Shown: positions 7,718-15,737 of the stretch, one piece after another
Position numbering within the stretch: position 1 is the first letter of the stretch
How the letters are laid out: each line of letters starts with the position of its first letter
Origin: JAJDXO01 sp965213765
GTDB lineage: Bacteria; Pseudomonadota; Alphaproteobacteria; Rhodospirillales; UBA2165
Assembly: GCA_965213765.1 (NCBI GenBank)
Contig: OZ243926.1
Span: 2,108,001-2,172,000, forward strand
DNA: 64,000 nucleotides
Reading direction: 5' to 3'
Notes under the pieces: generated by a model
What the model saw: only the letters and a program-made list of their open reading frames with translations
Told to the model about the DNA's origin: nothing
The model's database searches: none
Translations under genes and position numbers: made by a program

Positions 7718-8824
7718 TTAAAACGTCACGACGCTCCGGATGCTCTCGCCCTCGTGCATGAGGTGAAAGGCCTCGTTGATTTCGTCGAGCGGCATGGTGT
7801 GGGTGATCAGATCATCGATGTTGATCTTGCCGTCCATGTACCAATCGACGATCTCCGGCACGTCCGAGCGGCCCTTGGCGCCGCCGAAGGCAGTCCCCCG
7901 CCAGACCCGGCCGGTGACCAGCTGGAACGGGCGCGTGGCGATTTCCTGGCCGGCGCCGGCGACCCCGATGATGGTGCTCTCGCCCCAGCCCCGGTGACAG
8001 CATTCCAGCGCCTGGCGCATGGTGTTCACGTTACCGATGGCCTCGAACGAGTAGTCCGCACCGCCGTCGGTGAAATCGATGACGGCGGCGACCACATCGT
8101 CCACCGATGACGCATCGACGAAGTCGGTCATGCCGAATTTTTCCGCCAAGGACGCCTTCTTCCGGTTGAGATCGACGCCGACGATCTTCTCGGCGCCGGC
8201 CATCTTGGCGCCCTGGATGACGTTGAGGCCGATACCGCCCAAGCCAAACACGGCGACGTTGGTGCCCGGCTGCACCTTGGCGGTATTCATTACCGCGCCG
8301 ATCCCGGTGGTGACGCCGCAGCCGATGTAGCAGATTTTGTCGAACGGCGCGTCTTCGCGGACCTTGGCCGCGGCGATCTCCGGCATCACCGTGTAGTTGG
8401 AGAAGGTCGACGTCCCCATATAGTGGTGGATCATCTCGTCGCCCGCCGAGAACCTGGACGTGCCGTCCGGCATCACGCCCTGGCCTTGGGTCTCGCGGAT
8501 CGAGGTGCAGAGGTTGGTCTTCCCCGACTGGCACGATTTGCAATCACCGCATTCCGGGATGTAGAGAGGGATCACGTGGTCGCCTTCCTCGAGGGACGTT
8601 ACCCCGGGTCCCGTATCGACCACGACGCCCGCACCTTCGTGGCCCAGAATGGCCGGAAACAGCCCTTCCGGGTCCTCGCCGGAGAGGGTAAACGCATCCG
8701 TATGACAGACGCCGGTGGCCTTGATCTCGACCAGGACTTCGCCCTCCTTGGGGCCGTCCAGATTGACCGTTTCGATGGTGAGGGGATCGCCGGACTTGGT
8801 GGCGATGGCTGCACGGGTTTCCAT
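7718..8824 (-). CDS. frmA: S-(hydroxymethyl)glutathione dehydrogenase / class III alcohol dehydrogenase
   Basis: A 368-residue zinc-dependent medium-chain dehydrogenase that oxidises the formaldehyde-glutathione adduct to S-formylglutathione with NAD, and can also reduce S-nitrosoglutathione. The catalytic zinc ligands appear in GVCHTDAFTLSG and GHEGAGVV; the structural zinc cysteines in CGDCKSCQSGKTNLC; the Rossmann motif GLGGIGLN near residue 200. Start at ATG 8824 is set by GGGAGGA six bases upstream; the longer frame from 8890 adds 22 residues that do not look like the family. No frmB esterase is adjacent. Formaldehyde could come from the VanA-like O-demethylase encoded divergently 215 bp away, which makes a functional link plausible (inference). 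Confidence 0.96.
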   Translation of the reverse strand: METRAAIATKSGDPLTIETVNLDGPKEGEVLVEIKATGVCHTDAFTLSGEDPEGLFPAILGHEGAGVVVDTGPGVTSLEEGDHVIPLYIPECGDCKSCQSGKTNLCTSIRETQGQGVMPDGTSRFSAGDEMIHHYMGTSTFSNYTVMPEIAAAKVREDAPFDKICYIGCGVTTGIGAVMNTAKVQPGTNVAVFGLGGIGLNVIQGAKMAGAEKIVGVDLNRKKASLAEKFGMTDFVDASSVDDVVAAVIDFTDGGADYSFEAIGNVNTMRQALECCHRGWGESTIIGVAGAGQEIATRPFQLVTGRVWRGTAFGGAKGRSDVPEIVDWYMDGKINIDDLITHTMPLDEINEAFHLMHEGESIRSVVTF

Positions 8825-9038
8825 GGATGTCCTCCCGGGTGAACTGGTTTCGTCCGGGGATACTGTGGGCGAGCCGGTTACGAGGGTCAAGTAAGCGGGT
8901 CCGGTGTTGGGACAGGTCCCAAATTAAACCGGGCAAACGTTGACCCCCGAGGCGGAAATTGGCGACACTCTCTCCAACACTGGAAACCGGGCAACCGGCG
9001 CACGAATGCCGGGCCGAGACCTGACGGGAGACCAAGCG

Positions 9039-10124
9039 ATGCAACTCAATACCCATAAGCCGTGGCCCCACAATGCCTGGTACCACGCCGCCTGGAACAG
9101 CGAGATCGAAGCCGGCGCGAAGCCGCTGGCGCGGACGCTGTTGAACGAAGACGTGGTGATCTACCGGGATGCGCAAGGCGCCGCCCACGTGCTGGAGGAC
9201 CGCTGCTGCCACCGGGCGACGCCGCTCAGGCTCGGCGAGGTGGTGGAGAACGGCATTCAGTGCGGCTATCACGGCCTGATCTTCGACGGCGACGGCAATT
9301 GCGTTCACGTCCCCGGCTCGGACGTGATCCCGTCCAAGGCCCGCGTACGCTCCTACCCGGTGGTGGAGAAGAACGAGATCATCTGGGCCTGGATGGGTGA
9401 TCCGGCGCTCGCCGACGAGAGCCGGGCGGTCGATTTCCCGTGGAACGACGACCATGAGAACTGGCCCCACATCCACGAGCTGTTGGAGATCGAGTGCAAT
9501 TACAGCCTGCTGATCGACAATTTGATGGACCTCACCCACATCCCCTATATCCACCGCAACACCATCGGCGGCGGCGATCAGTCGGGGCAGGTCAATGCCA
9601 CCATGGACGTGACGCCGACGGAGACCGGCGTCCACTACATCCGCTGGATGCTCGATATCGAGCCGCCGCCCACCTATAAGAAGGGCGCCGGCTGGGCCGA
9701 CGGCCAGAGGTGCGACCGCTGGCAGGAGTTCGAATATGTCGCCCCGGCGACGGTCAAGCAGTGGACCGGGGCGCTCGAAACGGGACGCGACGCCTATGAG
9801 AGCCGCGACGGCAAGGAGGGCGGGTTCAACATCCGCCTCTACCACGGCGTGACGCCGCGCACCGAGACGTCATGCTACTACTTCTTCACCGCTCACAACG
9901 GCTATGCGCCGAAGGCCGAGGGTGCGACCGAGAAGCTCAACAAGGACATCGTCTTCACCTTCCACGAGGATCTCGCGTTCCTGGAGAACCAGCAGGCCTG
10001 CATCAACGCCACGCCCGGCCGGGAGATGGTCAACACCAAGCACGATGTCGCCCTGGTCCCGGCCCAGAAGGCGCTCGAAGCCATGATCGATGCCGAGGCG
10101 TCCAGAAAAGAGGCGGCGGAATAA
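9039..10124 (+). CDS. VanA-like Rieske non-heme iron oxygenase (O-demethylase type)
   Basis: A 361-residue oxygenase component. The Rieske 2Fe-2S ligands are Cys56 and His58 in DRCCHRATP and Cys75 and His78 in QCGYHGL. The mononuclear iron site is in DNLMDLTHIPYIHRN (about residues 155-169). N-terminal HNAWYHAAWNSEI and the overall length match vanillate O-demethylase VanA and toluenesulfonate monooxygenase TsaM rather than multimeric ring-hydroxylating enzymes. Such proteins demethylate methoxylated aromatics, releasing formaldehyde, and need a VanB-type reductase, which is not nearby. The start at ATG 9039 has GGGAGA upstream and begins the conserved region; the frame is open from 8940. A glutathione S-transferase gene follows 26 bp later, probably in the same transcript. 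Confidence 0.88.
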   Translation: MQLNTHKPWPHNAWYHAAWNSEIEAGAKPLARTLLNEDVVIYRDAQGAAHVLEDRCCHRATPLRLGEVVENGIQCGYHGLIFDGDGNCVHVPGSDVIPSKARVRSYPVVEKNEIIWAWMGDPALADESRAVDFPWNDDHENWPHIHELLEIECNYSLLIDNLMDLTHIPYIHRNTIGGGDQSGQVNATMDVTPTETGVHYIRWMLDIEPPPTYKKGAGWADGQRCDRWQEFEYVAPATVKQWTGALETGRDAYESRDGKEGGFNIRLYHGVTPRTETSCYYFFTAHNGYAPKAEGATEKLNKDIVFTFHEDLAFLENQQACINATPGREMVNTKHDVALVPAQKALEAMIDAEASRKEAAE

Positions 10125-10150
10125 CACTTTCAAGTTTAGGGGGGGGAGCG

Positions 10151-10975
10151 ATGCTGGAGCTCTATTACCTGGAAGAAGCCGACAGCATCTGTTCCAACCG
10201 GGTGCTGATGACCCTGGCCGAGAAGGGCATCGACGATTTCGTCCGCCGCAAGATCATCCTGATGAACGGCGATCAGTTCAAACCGGAATACCTCAAGCTC
10301 AACCCCAAGGCCCAGGTGCCGACCCTGGTCCACGACGGGAAGCCGATCCGCGAGAGCTCCATCATCTGCAACTACGTCGATGAGCTCAAAGGCGCGCCTT
10401 CCCTCAAGCCCGCCGACCCGGGGCTCCGCGCCGAAATGCAGGAGTGGATCAAGGACAGTGACGAGACCGGCTATCAGGCCACCGCGTCGATCAATTTCGT
10501 CACCAAGTTCCGCCTTTCCGTCCCCATCGAGAAGATGGAGGCGCGCTGGAAGCAGGTCACCGACATCGACCGGGTGCACCGCCAGCAATCCTGCGTCCGC
10601 GAGGGCTACGACAGCCTCTACGTACTGCGCGCCATCGGCGGCTAGGAGCGCATCTTCGCCAAGATGGAAAAGACCCTCGCCGACGGACGGCCCTGGGTCA
10701 TGGGGGACGGCATCTCATTGGTGGAGACCACCCACGCACCGTTCATCCGGGTGCTGCACATGCTGCGGCTCCTGCACCTGTGGTTCGAGGGGAGGCCCAA
10801 CCTGCAGGCCTGGTGGGACCGGATCATCACCCGGCCGAGCTACACCCAGTTGGACGAATACCCCGGCCAAATGGAGGACGACGACGCGCCCCACGCCGTC
10901 GCCGGCCGCGAGGGCGAGGCGGACGTCAAACGCATCCTCGATCAATACCGGGAAATGATGGCGGGGCGGGGTTAA
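10151..10975 (+). pseudogene. glutathione S-transferase interrupted by one in-frame amber codon
   Basis: Translation from ATG 10151 gives a canonical thioredoxin-fold GST N-terminus (MLELYYLEEADSICSNRVLM, then LNPKAQVPTLVHDG and the glutathione-binding RESSIICNYVDEL). Reading stops at TAG 10643-10645 after 164 residues. In exactly the same frame, ERIFAKMEKTLADGRPWVMGDGISLVETT continues the alpha-helical GST C-terminal domain to TAA 10973-10975. Without the stop the protein would be 274 residues, a normal size. So one substitution separates this from an intact gene: either a young pseudogene, a sequencing error or a recoded stop. The C-terminal half has its own ATG at 10664 but lacks a ribosome binding site. 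It follows the VanA-like oxygenase and abuts the stop of the next gene tail to tail. Confidence 0.88.
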
Positions 10976-11464
10976 TTAGGGTGCGGTTGAAAAACCGGCG
11001 TCTCGGAAGAAGCTAAAATCCGTCGACCAATTTACACCAACGGTTTCACAAACATCAGGAATGTGGCGGTTTGCGCGCTGTCGGCCTGGCTTTGAGACTT
11101 CCTTTGTAACGATGACGCGCCCTTCATCTACAAGCCCGTACGCGATGAGAAATGGGTCGCGTCCAATTTTTTCAATTTCGTCATCAGTCAGGTCCGGCGC
11201 ATAACCGTCGTCAATGACCTGCTGAATATGCGCTTGGGTGGCCTCCTCCTCGAACTGCAACGCCTCTTTGATATTTTGCTGCTTAATCCAGTCCGCGAGC
11301 GGGCCATCTGACTGACTAATCTCGTCGTAAATCTCAAACGGCAGCTTCGCGACGTCCGCTTGACCCGTGGCCTCTAGCCATTCCCAAAACTGCGGTACAC
11401 GGTCGAGCGGATAATAGTCCTCGTGGGCTCGTATGAGGACGTTTGCATCCAACAAATACAACAT
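10976..11464 (-). CDS. DUF4411 family protein, PIN-like putative toxin
   Basis: A 162-residue protein that matches DUF4411, a PIN-like nuclease-fold family usually encoded beside an XRE/ImmA protein. The N-terminal strand with the first acidic residue is MLYLLDANVLIRAHEDYYP; further acidic candidates are in YDEIS and GRDPFLIAYG. Family members are thought to act as RNases of toxin-antitoxin-like modules, but experimental support is thin. The gene lies 12 bp downstream of the XRE-ImmA gene on the same strand, so the pair is an operon. Its stop abuts the stop of the GST gene with no space. Base composition is lower in GC than the flanks, which suggests horizontal transfer. Confidence 0.82.
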   Translation of the reverse strand: MLYLLDANVLIRAHEDYYPLDRVPQFWEWLEATGQADVAKLPFEIYDEISQSDGPLADWIKQQNIKEALQFEEEATQAHIQQVIDDGYAPDLTDDEIEKIGRDPFLIAYGLVDEGRVIVTKEVSKPGRQRANRHIPDVCETVGVNWSTDFSFFRDAGFSTAP

Positions 11465-11476
11465 GCGCTGGGCTGT

Positions 11477-12694
11477 CTAATTTCCGGTCCGGAGCAATGT
11501 TCCCACCGCGTTGGGATTTACCCCAAGCACCTTTGCGGCCTTGGTGTGAGTGATAGCGTTTTCACTCAATGTCCGCTTTACCAAGCTCACCAATGCCGGT
11601 CCCAACTTGCTTCGCTTTACCACGTAGTATGAGGGACCACCATCACCCTCTCGGGCTATTTCGCGACGCCGTTGTCTACGTTCGCGCCAGAGCCTTCCGA
11701 GCTCTTGGTCAAGCGCCCTCCAGGTCTCCAAATTAATAAGGCCCTGGCGCAAAAACCTGTATGAGACCATCGCTTGGCTAACTTTCCAATTCCGAGACAC
11801 CGCTTCAGCAACGTCTAGGATCTCGTCATTCGACAAATCATCATCAAGTTGGATGTCTCGAATGGCCTCCGTCGGAAGAAGAAGCTCCCCTGCGACTTCG
11901 TTACAAAACTTCTCAATTTGGGCATCGCCCTCTAGCTCATATTCGGCCTGCGCGGAACCGCTGATTCCGGTCGCCCCCAAAAAGATGTGGACCAGTTCAT
12001 GAATAAGCGTGAAAGACCTTGCCGAACGGGCATCCTGATCGTTGATCACGATGAATGGCGCGAATTCATCGGCGATCGCAAACCCCCGAAACTGCTCTTC
12101 GCTAATCGCAGAATGATGCGATCCCAAGTCACCCATGAGGACAACAAAGACACCGATGGATTCGACAGTCTCGCGTAGATAACTAAAGAGAGCGCTGCTA
12201 TCTGGTTGGCGCCTTTGGGTTTCAGACTGGATGCCTGTTGCATCGCGAACCGCCTGGACTACGGTGTCTGGGCCTGCCTCAATCCTCGCACTTCCAACGA
12301 AATCCAGCGGTCGTGTTTCTTCGTCGTCTTGAAGGATTGCGCGCACCATCTGCTGGCGCGCACGTACATTCCGAACCAATGCATCTAACAACGCATTATC
12401 TCTCTCTGCGGCAGGCTCCCGCATTCGTCTGAAATCCTCACCTCTGTCGCCAAGCCTCGGCGGTTGGTTCAGGTAAAACGATATCAGTGGCCTTCGGTAG
12501 ACAGATGCGATTTTGAGTAGTTGTGTTCTAGTTGGATATTTTTCGCCTGCTTCAAGCTCGGCTAACTTCTCACCGGCGGAAGATTTCTGCGTTGACGATA
12601 ATCCGATCTTCTTGGCGGCCTCGTCGACAGATAGGCCGGCCGTCTCACGTGCCCAGACCAGAATCTCATGATTGATGTTGCTGGCTCTTGCCAT
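11477..12694 (-). CDS. XRE-family HTH plus ImmA/IrrE metallopeptidase domain protein
   Basis: A 405-residue two-domain protein. Residues about 8-65 form an XRE/Cro helix-turn-helix (WARETAGLSVDEAAKKIG ... LAELEAGEKYPTRTQLLKIAS). The ImmA/IrrE zinc peptidase follows, with HELVH (His232, Glu233, His236) and the downstream ligand region EKFCNEVAGELLLP. ImmA-type enzymes cleave partner repressors to derepress mobile elements or stress genes. The C-terminus ends in a short HTH-like KAAKVLGVNPNAVGTLLRTGN. I chose ATG 12694 because it begins the conserved domain; the frame is open to 12739 and no strong ribosome binding site settles it. Coding is notably AT-richer than neighbours. Probably the regulator/antitoxin of the DUF4411 gene. 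Confidence 0.88.
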   Translation of the reverse strand: MARASNINHEILVWARETAGLSVDEAAKKIGLSSTQKSSAGEKLAELEAGEKYPTRTQLLKIASVYRRPLISFYLNQPPRLGDRGEDFRRMREPAAERDNALLDALVRNVRARQQMVRAILQDDEETRPLDFVGSARIEAGPDTVVQAVRDATGIQSETQRRQPDSSALFSYLRETVESIGVFVVLMGDLGSHHSAISEEQFRGFAIADEFAPFIVINDQDARSARSFTLIHELVHIFLGATGISGSAQAEYELEGDAQIEKFCNEVAGELLLPTEAIRDIQLDDDLSNDEILDVAEAVSRNWKVSQAMVSYRFLRQGLINLETWRALDQELGRLWRERRQRRREIAREGDGGPSYYVVKRSKLGPALVSLVKRTLSENAITHTKAAKVLGVNPNAVGTLLRTGN

Positions 12695-12795
12695 ATGTCG
12701 GTTCGTGTGACTGTCCTGGCCAGAATCGTACAGGATCAATAGGAAAATCGCCAGGGTGCCGGTCTAAATCGGCTCGAACGCCGTGAATCACCCCC

Positions 12796-13293
12796 TCACA
12801 ACAAAAACGTTAAATTCGGAATGGCCGTGTCGCGGTTGAGCAGCACGAGGCGCTTACTCGCGATCTTCCAGGCGCCGTCGACGAGGCGCAGTTTGTGCTC
12901 CCCGTGCGCCGCGAAGGCGCGCTGATCGCCCAAATCCAATTGCCGGTCGTCGGCGGCGCCGGCGCGAATCTCATGGATAATCTGCGCCGACAGGATCGTG
13001 GCTTCCGTCCCGGTTGCGTCCTCGACGATGACATTGGAGATCAGATGGTGGGTGGCGCTCGGCGGGTCCTGGGCCGGGAACGAGGTCTGGGTCAGGCGGT
13101 AGACCCGCTCGCGCCGCCTCAAATCGTCGTCGTAGATAATGGACAGGTGGTCCGTCGGGCCCGCATCCCTGTCGATGGGTAGCCAGTAGACGCCGTCGTC
13201 GGTGAACAGCTCCAGCCAGTCCTCGAACCGGCCTTCGTCCAAGAGGAGTGCTTCGGCGTAGAGGAAATCCTCGGCGTCGGTTCTGGTCAGCAT
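12796..13293 (-). CDS. aromatic-ring-hydroxylating dioxygenase beta subunit
   Basis: A 165-residue small subunit of a Rieske ring-hydroxylating dioxygenase, a structural NTF2-like fold. Typical features are DFLYAEALLLDEGRFEDWLELFTDDGVYWLPIDR at the N-terminus, RRERVYRLTQTSFPAQDPPS, THHLISNVIVE, and the C-terminal WKIASKRLVLLNRDTAIPNLTFLL. It is encoded 96 bp after the alpha subunit on the same strand, the usual alpha-beta order. The gap holds a short GC-rich palindrome (CCCTCC..GGGGGAG near 13322). Ferredoxin and reductase genes are absent, so electrons must come from proteins encoded elsewhere. The substrate is not determinable; the benzoate/anthranilate-like group is the closest impression. 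Confidence 0.9.
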   Translation of the reverse strand: MLTRTDAEDFLYAEALLLDEGRFEDWLELFTDDGVYWLPIDRDAGPTDHLSIIYDDDLRRRERVYRLTQTSFPAQDPPSATHHLISNVIVEDATGTEATILSAQIIHEIRAGAADDRQLDLGDQRAFAAHGEHKLRLVDGAWKIASKRLVLLNRDTAIPNLTFLL

Positions 13294-13389
13294 GCCGGGG
13301 GCACCCCAAAAATTATTCCCCTCCCCCTCCGGGGGAGAAGGTAGAAATTTGCGGTTCGAGCGGACGCCATGGCTTGTTCTCCCATCGGC

Positions 13390-14691
13390 TCAAGCCTGGG
13401 CGCCCATCCATTGCTTCCATGCCCGGTGGAGCGCCCGCTGGGGGGCTTCGTCGGTGCTGTCCGCCGTCCTGACCCCCTTGTTGTCCATGGTCTCGCGCGC
13501 CATGCCGCGGCTGAGCAACAGCCAGTCTACCTCTTCCGCCTGGAGCCCGGTCTGGTTGACGGCGAAGATCTCCACGTCGTCGGGGGAGCCGAAGCCCGCG
13601 GGCCCGAAAAACCGCTGATAGGACTTCAAGCGGAAGTCGTTATAGGCCTCGGACGCGCCTTTCAGCTTGTAGAACGAGATGGACACTTCGGTGCGGTCGG
13701 GCGCGATGGGCCGCCAGGTGCGGAACTGGCCGTGGAGAATGGCCAGCGAGGGGAAGATCACAAGGTTCATGGAGTTCATCATCTCGTGCGCCCGGCGGAG
13801 GCCGTACTTGCCCTCCAGCCAATCGACGTAATCGCCGAACCCGCCATTGCGGAGCCCCGCCAGCCCATCGGCGGTCATCGGACTTTCCCAGATACCGTGG
13901 CCGTTGTCGAAGCCCATGGAGCGCCCGGTCATCCGATGTTCGAAGATGTCCTCCAGATCGGCCTCCGCGTAAGCGCCGTGCATACCGCCCTTGTTGCCGA
14001 ACTCGGCGATCAGCTTGAAGAAACTCTCATGCACCGTATCGCCGTGATAGCCGTCGGTGGAATTCTCCGCCTGGAACTTCCAGTTGCCCCTGTACTCGGT
14101 GCGATGCGCGCCCTGTACCACCTCCACCTCGCCGTCGGGCGCCCGGTCCAGGTGCGTATCGAGGAACGGCTTGGCCTCGCCGAGATAATCGAGGAAGTCG
14201 GGTGCCTCCGGATCGAGGTTGGCGAAGATCAGCCCGCGGTAGTCTTCCACCCGCGCCGCCGGCATCAGGCCGAATTGGGACTTGTCGAAATCGTCCGGAT
14301 AGCCGCCCTTATGCTTGGCGATGCCCTGGAGGGACCCGTCGAGGCCATAGACCCAGCCGTGATAGCGGCACCGGAAGCGGGGGACGTTGCCCCGTTCGGC
14401 CCGGCAGATCACGCTGCCCCGGTGACGGCAGCGGTTGAGGAAGACGTGTAACGCCCCGGTCTCGTCCCGGGACAGCACCACGGGCCTGAGCCCCATATAA
14501 GCGGTCTTGAAGTCGCCCGGATTCGCAACCTCGCTCTCGTGGCCGATATAGATCCAGGTCTTGGCGAACAGCTCGTTCATTTCGAGCGCGAAGATGTCCG
14601 GGTCCGTATAGAGCCGGCCCGAAACCCGGAAGTCGTCCGGGGTCTCGACGATCAGATTGTCGAGATCGGCGGTTGGCAAATGGGTGTCCAC
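13390..14691 (-). CDS. aromatic-ring-hydroxylating dioxygenase alpha subunit
   Basis: A 433-residue catalytic subunit. The Rieske cluster ligands are Cys88/His90 (NRCRHRG) and Cys108/His111 (FRCRYHGW). The mononuclear iron triad has Asp and two His in NSTDGYHGDTVHES near residue 210 and an Asp region near residue 370 (DDVEIFAVNQTGL). Together with the beta subunit it would insert both atoms of O2 into an aromatic ring, giving a cis-dihydrodiol or driving decarboxylating attack as in benzoate dioxygenase. The start is GTG 14691 behind GGGAGGGGAT. An IS lies 117 bp upstream (14809-15660) and may have displaced an upstream promoter or regulator. Confidence 0.93.
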   Translation of the reverse strand: MDTHLPTADLDNLIVETPDDFRVSGRLYTDPDIFALEMNELFAKTWIYIGHESEVANPGDFKTAYMGLRPVVLSRDETGALHVFLNRCRHRGSVICRAERGNVPRFRCRYHGWVYGLDGSLQGIAKHKGGYPDDFDKSQFGLMPAARVEDYRGLIFANLDPEAPDFLDYLGEAKPFLDTHLDRAPDGEVEVVQGAHRTEYRGNWKFQAENSTDGYHGDTVHESFFKLIAEFGNKGGMHGAYAEADLEDIFEHRMTGRSMGFDNGHGIWESPMTADGLAGLRNGGFGDYVDWLEGKYGLRRAHEMMNSMNLVIFPSLAILHGQFRTWRPIAPDRTEVSISFYKLKGASEAYNDFRLKSYQRFFGPAGFGSPDDVEIFAVNQTGLQAEEVDWLLLSRGMARETMDNKGVRTADSTDEAPQRALHRAWKQWMGAQA

Positions 14692-14808
14692 GATCCCCTC
14701 CCTGCTGCCGGAATTGTCGGCAAACCCGCTCGGCGGGTCAATGGAGGGAAGGCCCCTGTTCGCTGATCGGTCAGGGAGCGTTCCAAATTCCCGGATACCC
14801 CGGACTAG

Positions 14809-15660
14809 GCTGTGGTGACAATTTAATCATTTAAGCCAGAGCATGATACTTGCGAGTTTGATGAAGCCGAGGAAGTGGGCGGCAAGTTTGTCGTAGCGTG
14901 TTGCGATGCGCCGCCATTGCTTGAGCTTGGCGAAAAAGCCTTCGACGCCCCAGCGCTGTTTATAGGCGATGCGATCATAGCTGTGCTGGTATTTGCGATG
15001 CCGGCGCGGTGGGATGACGGGCTCACCGCCTTGCTCATAGATCAGGTCATGCAGGCTGTCGGCGTCGTAGGCGCGGTCCGCGAGGACGTGGCCCGCGGCC
15101 AGGCCCTGGATGAGGTTGTGGGCGGGGACCATGTCGTTTTGTTGTCCTGGCCCGAGATCGAAGCGCACTGGCAGGCCTAACGCATCGACGACGGCGTGGA
15201 TTTTTGTGCCGAACCCGCCCCGGGACCGGCCGGGAGCCTGGGCTTGCGGTCCCCCCTTTTTCGCCGCCCGCCGGCGGCTTGGGCCTGGGCCCGGACGATG
15301 GTGGCGTCGATCGCCAGCCATTCCAAGTCCGGATCATCCGCGACAGCCTCGAAGATGCGGTCAAACACACCCGCCTCGATCCAGCGGTAGTAGCGCCGCT
15401 TCACCGTCTGATAGGGGCCAAACCGATCCGCCGGCAAATCACGCCACCGCGCACCAGAGCGCGCCAGCCACAGGATCGCATCGAAAAACCGCCGCCCGTC
15501 GCTGCGTGGACCACGCTTGCCCTTCATCCCGCCAGGAACAAAGTCCCGAAGCCGCGCCCATTGATCGTCTCTCAGCACTTCGCCTTCCACACCAACCTCC
15601 AAAAGCCAGTGTTGAATCACACCAAAGACAAAAAAGGAATCCCTAAAATGTCACCGCAGC
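14809..15660 (-). mobile_element. IS5-family (IS427-like) insertion sequence, 852 bp
   Basis: Terminal inverted repeats are GCTGTGGTGACAATTTA at the left and, read inward, GCTGCGGTGACATTTTA at the right, two mismatches in 17. CTAG flanks both ends (14805-14808, 15661-15664) and is either the target duplication or partly element sequence. The transposase is split over two reading frames on the minus strand, the arrangement of the IS427 group. It lies between the dioxygenase alpha gene and the SDR gene, within what would otherwise be an imperfect palindrome (ATACCC at 14795, GGGTAT at 15670). Confidence 0.92.
14827..15620 (-). CDS. IS427-type transposase in two frames (likely -1 programmed frameshift)
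   Basis: ORF A (15620 to 15177, 147 residues: LLRDDQWARLRDFVPGG-like N-terminus, RRFFDAILWLARSGARWRDLP, WLAIDATIVRAQ with the first catalytic Asp) overlaps ORF B (15321 to 14827), which supplies GGFGTKIHAVVDALGLP, VLADRAYDADSL with the second Asp, and KQRWGVEGFFAKLKQWRRIATRYDK with the catalytic Glu. The switch from A to B needs a -1 shift. At the right place, 15251-15261, the coding strand reads AAAAAGGGGGG: ORF A reads CGA AAA AGG, and slipping back one base gives AAA AAG GGG in ORF B. Full fusion would be about 265 residues. Regulated frameshifting is typical for the group; a simple mutation is the alternative. Confidence 0.88.
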
Positions 15661-15737
15661 CTAGTGCCCGGGTATGACGATTCCGGTGAAACCAGCAACA
15701 AACTTCATGCCCCGCCTCCGTGCGGGGCATCCGGATT

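Noticed and set aside
9872..10645. Single 257-residue plus-strand protein starting inside the VanA-like gene
   Set aside because: Only the part from ATG 10151 is GST-like; the first 93 codons are an out-of-frame reading of the oxygenase gene.
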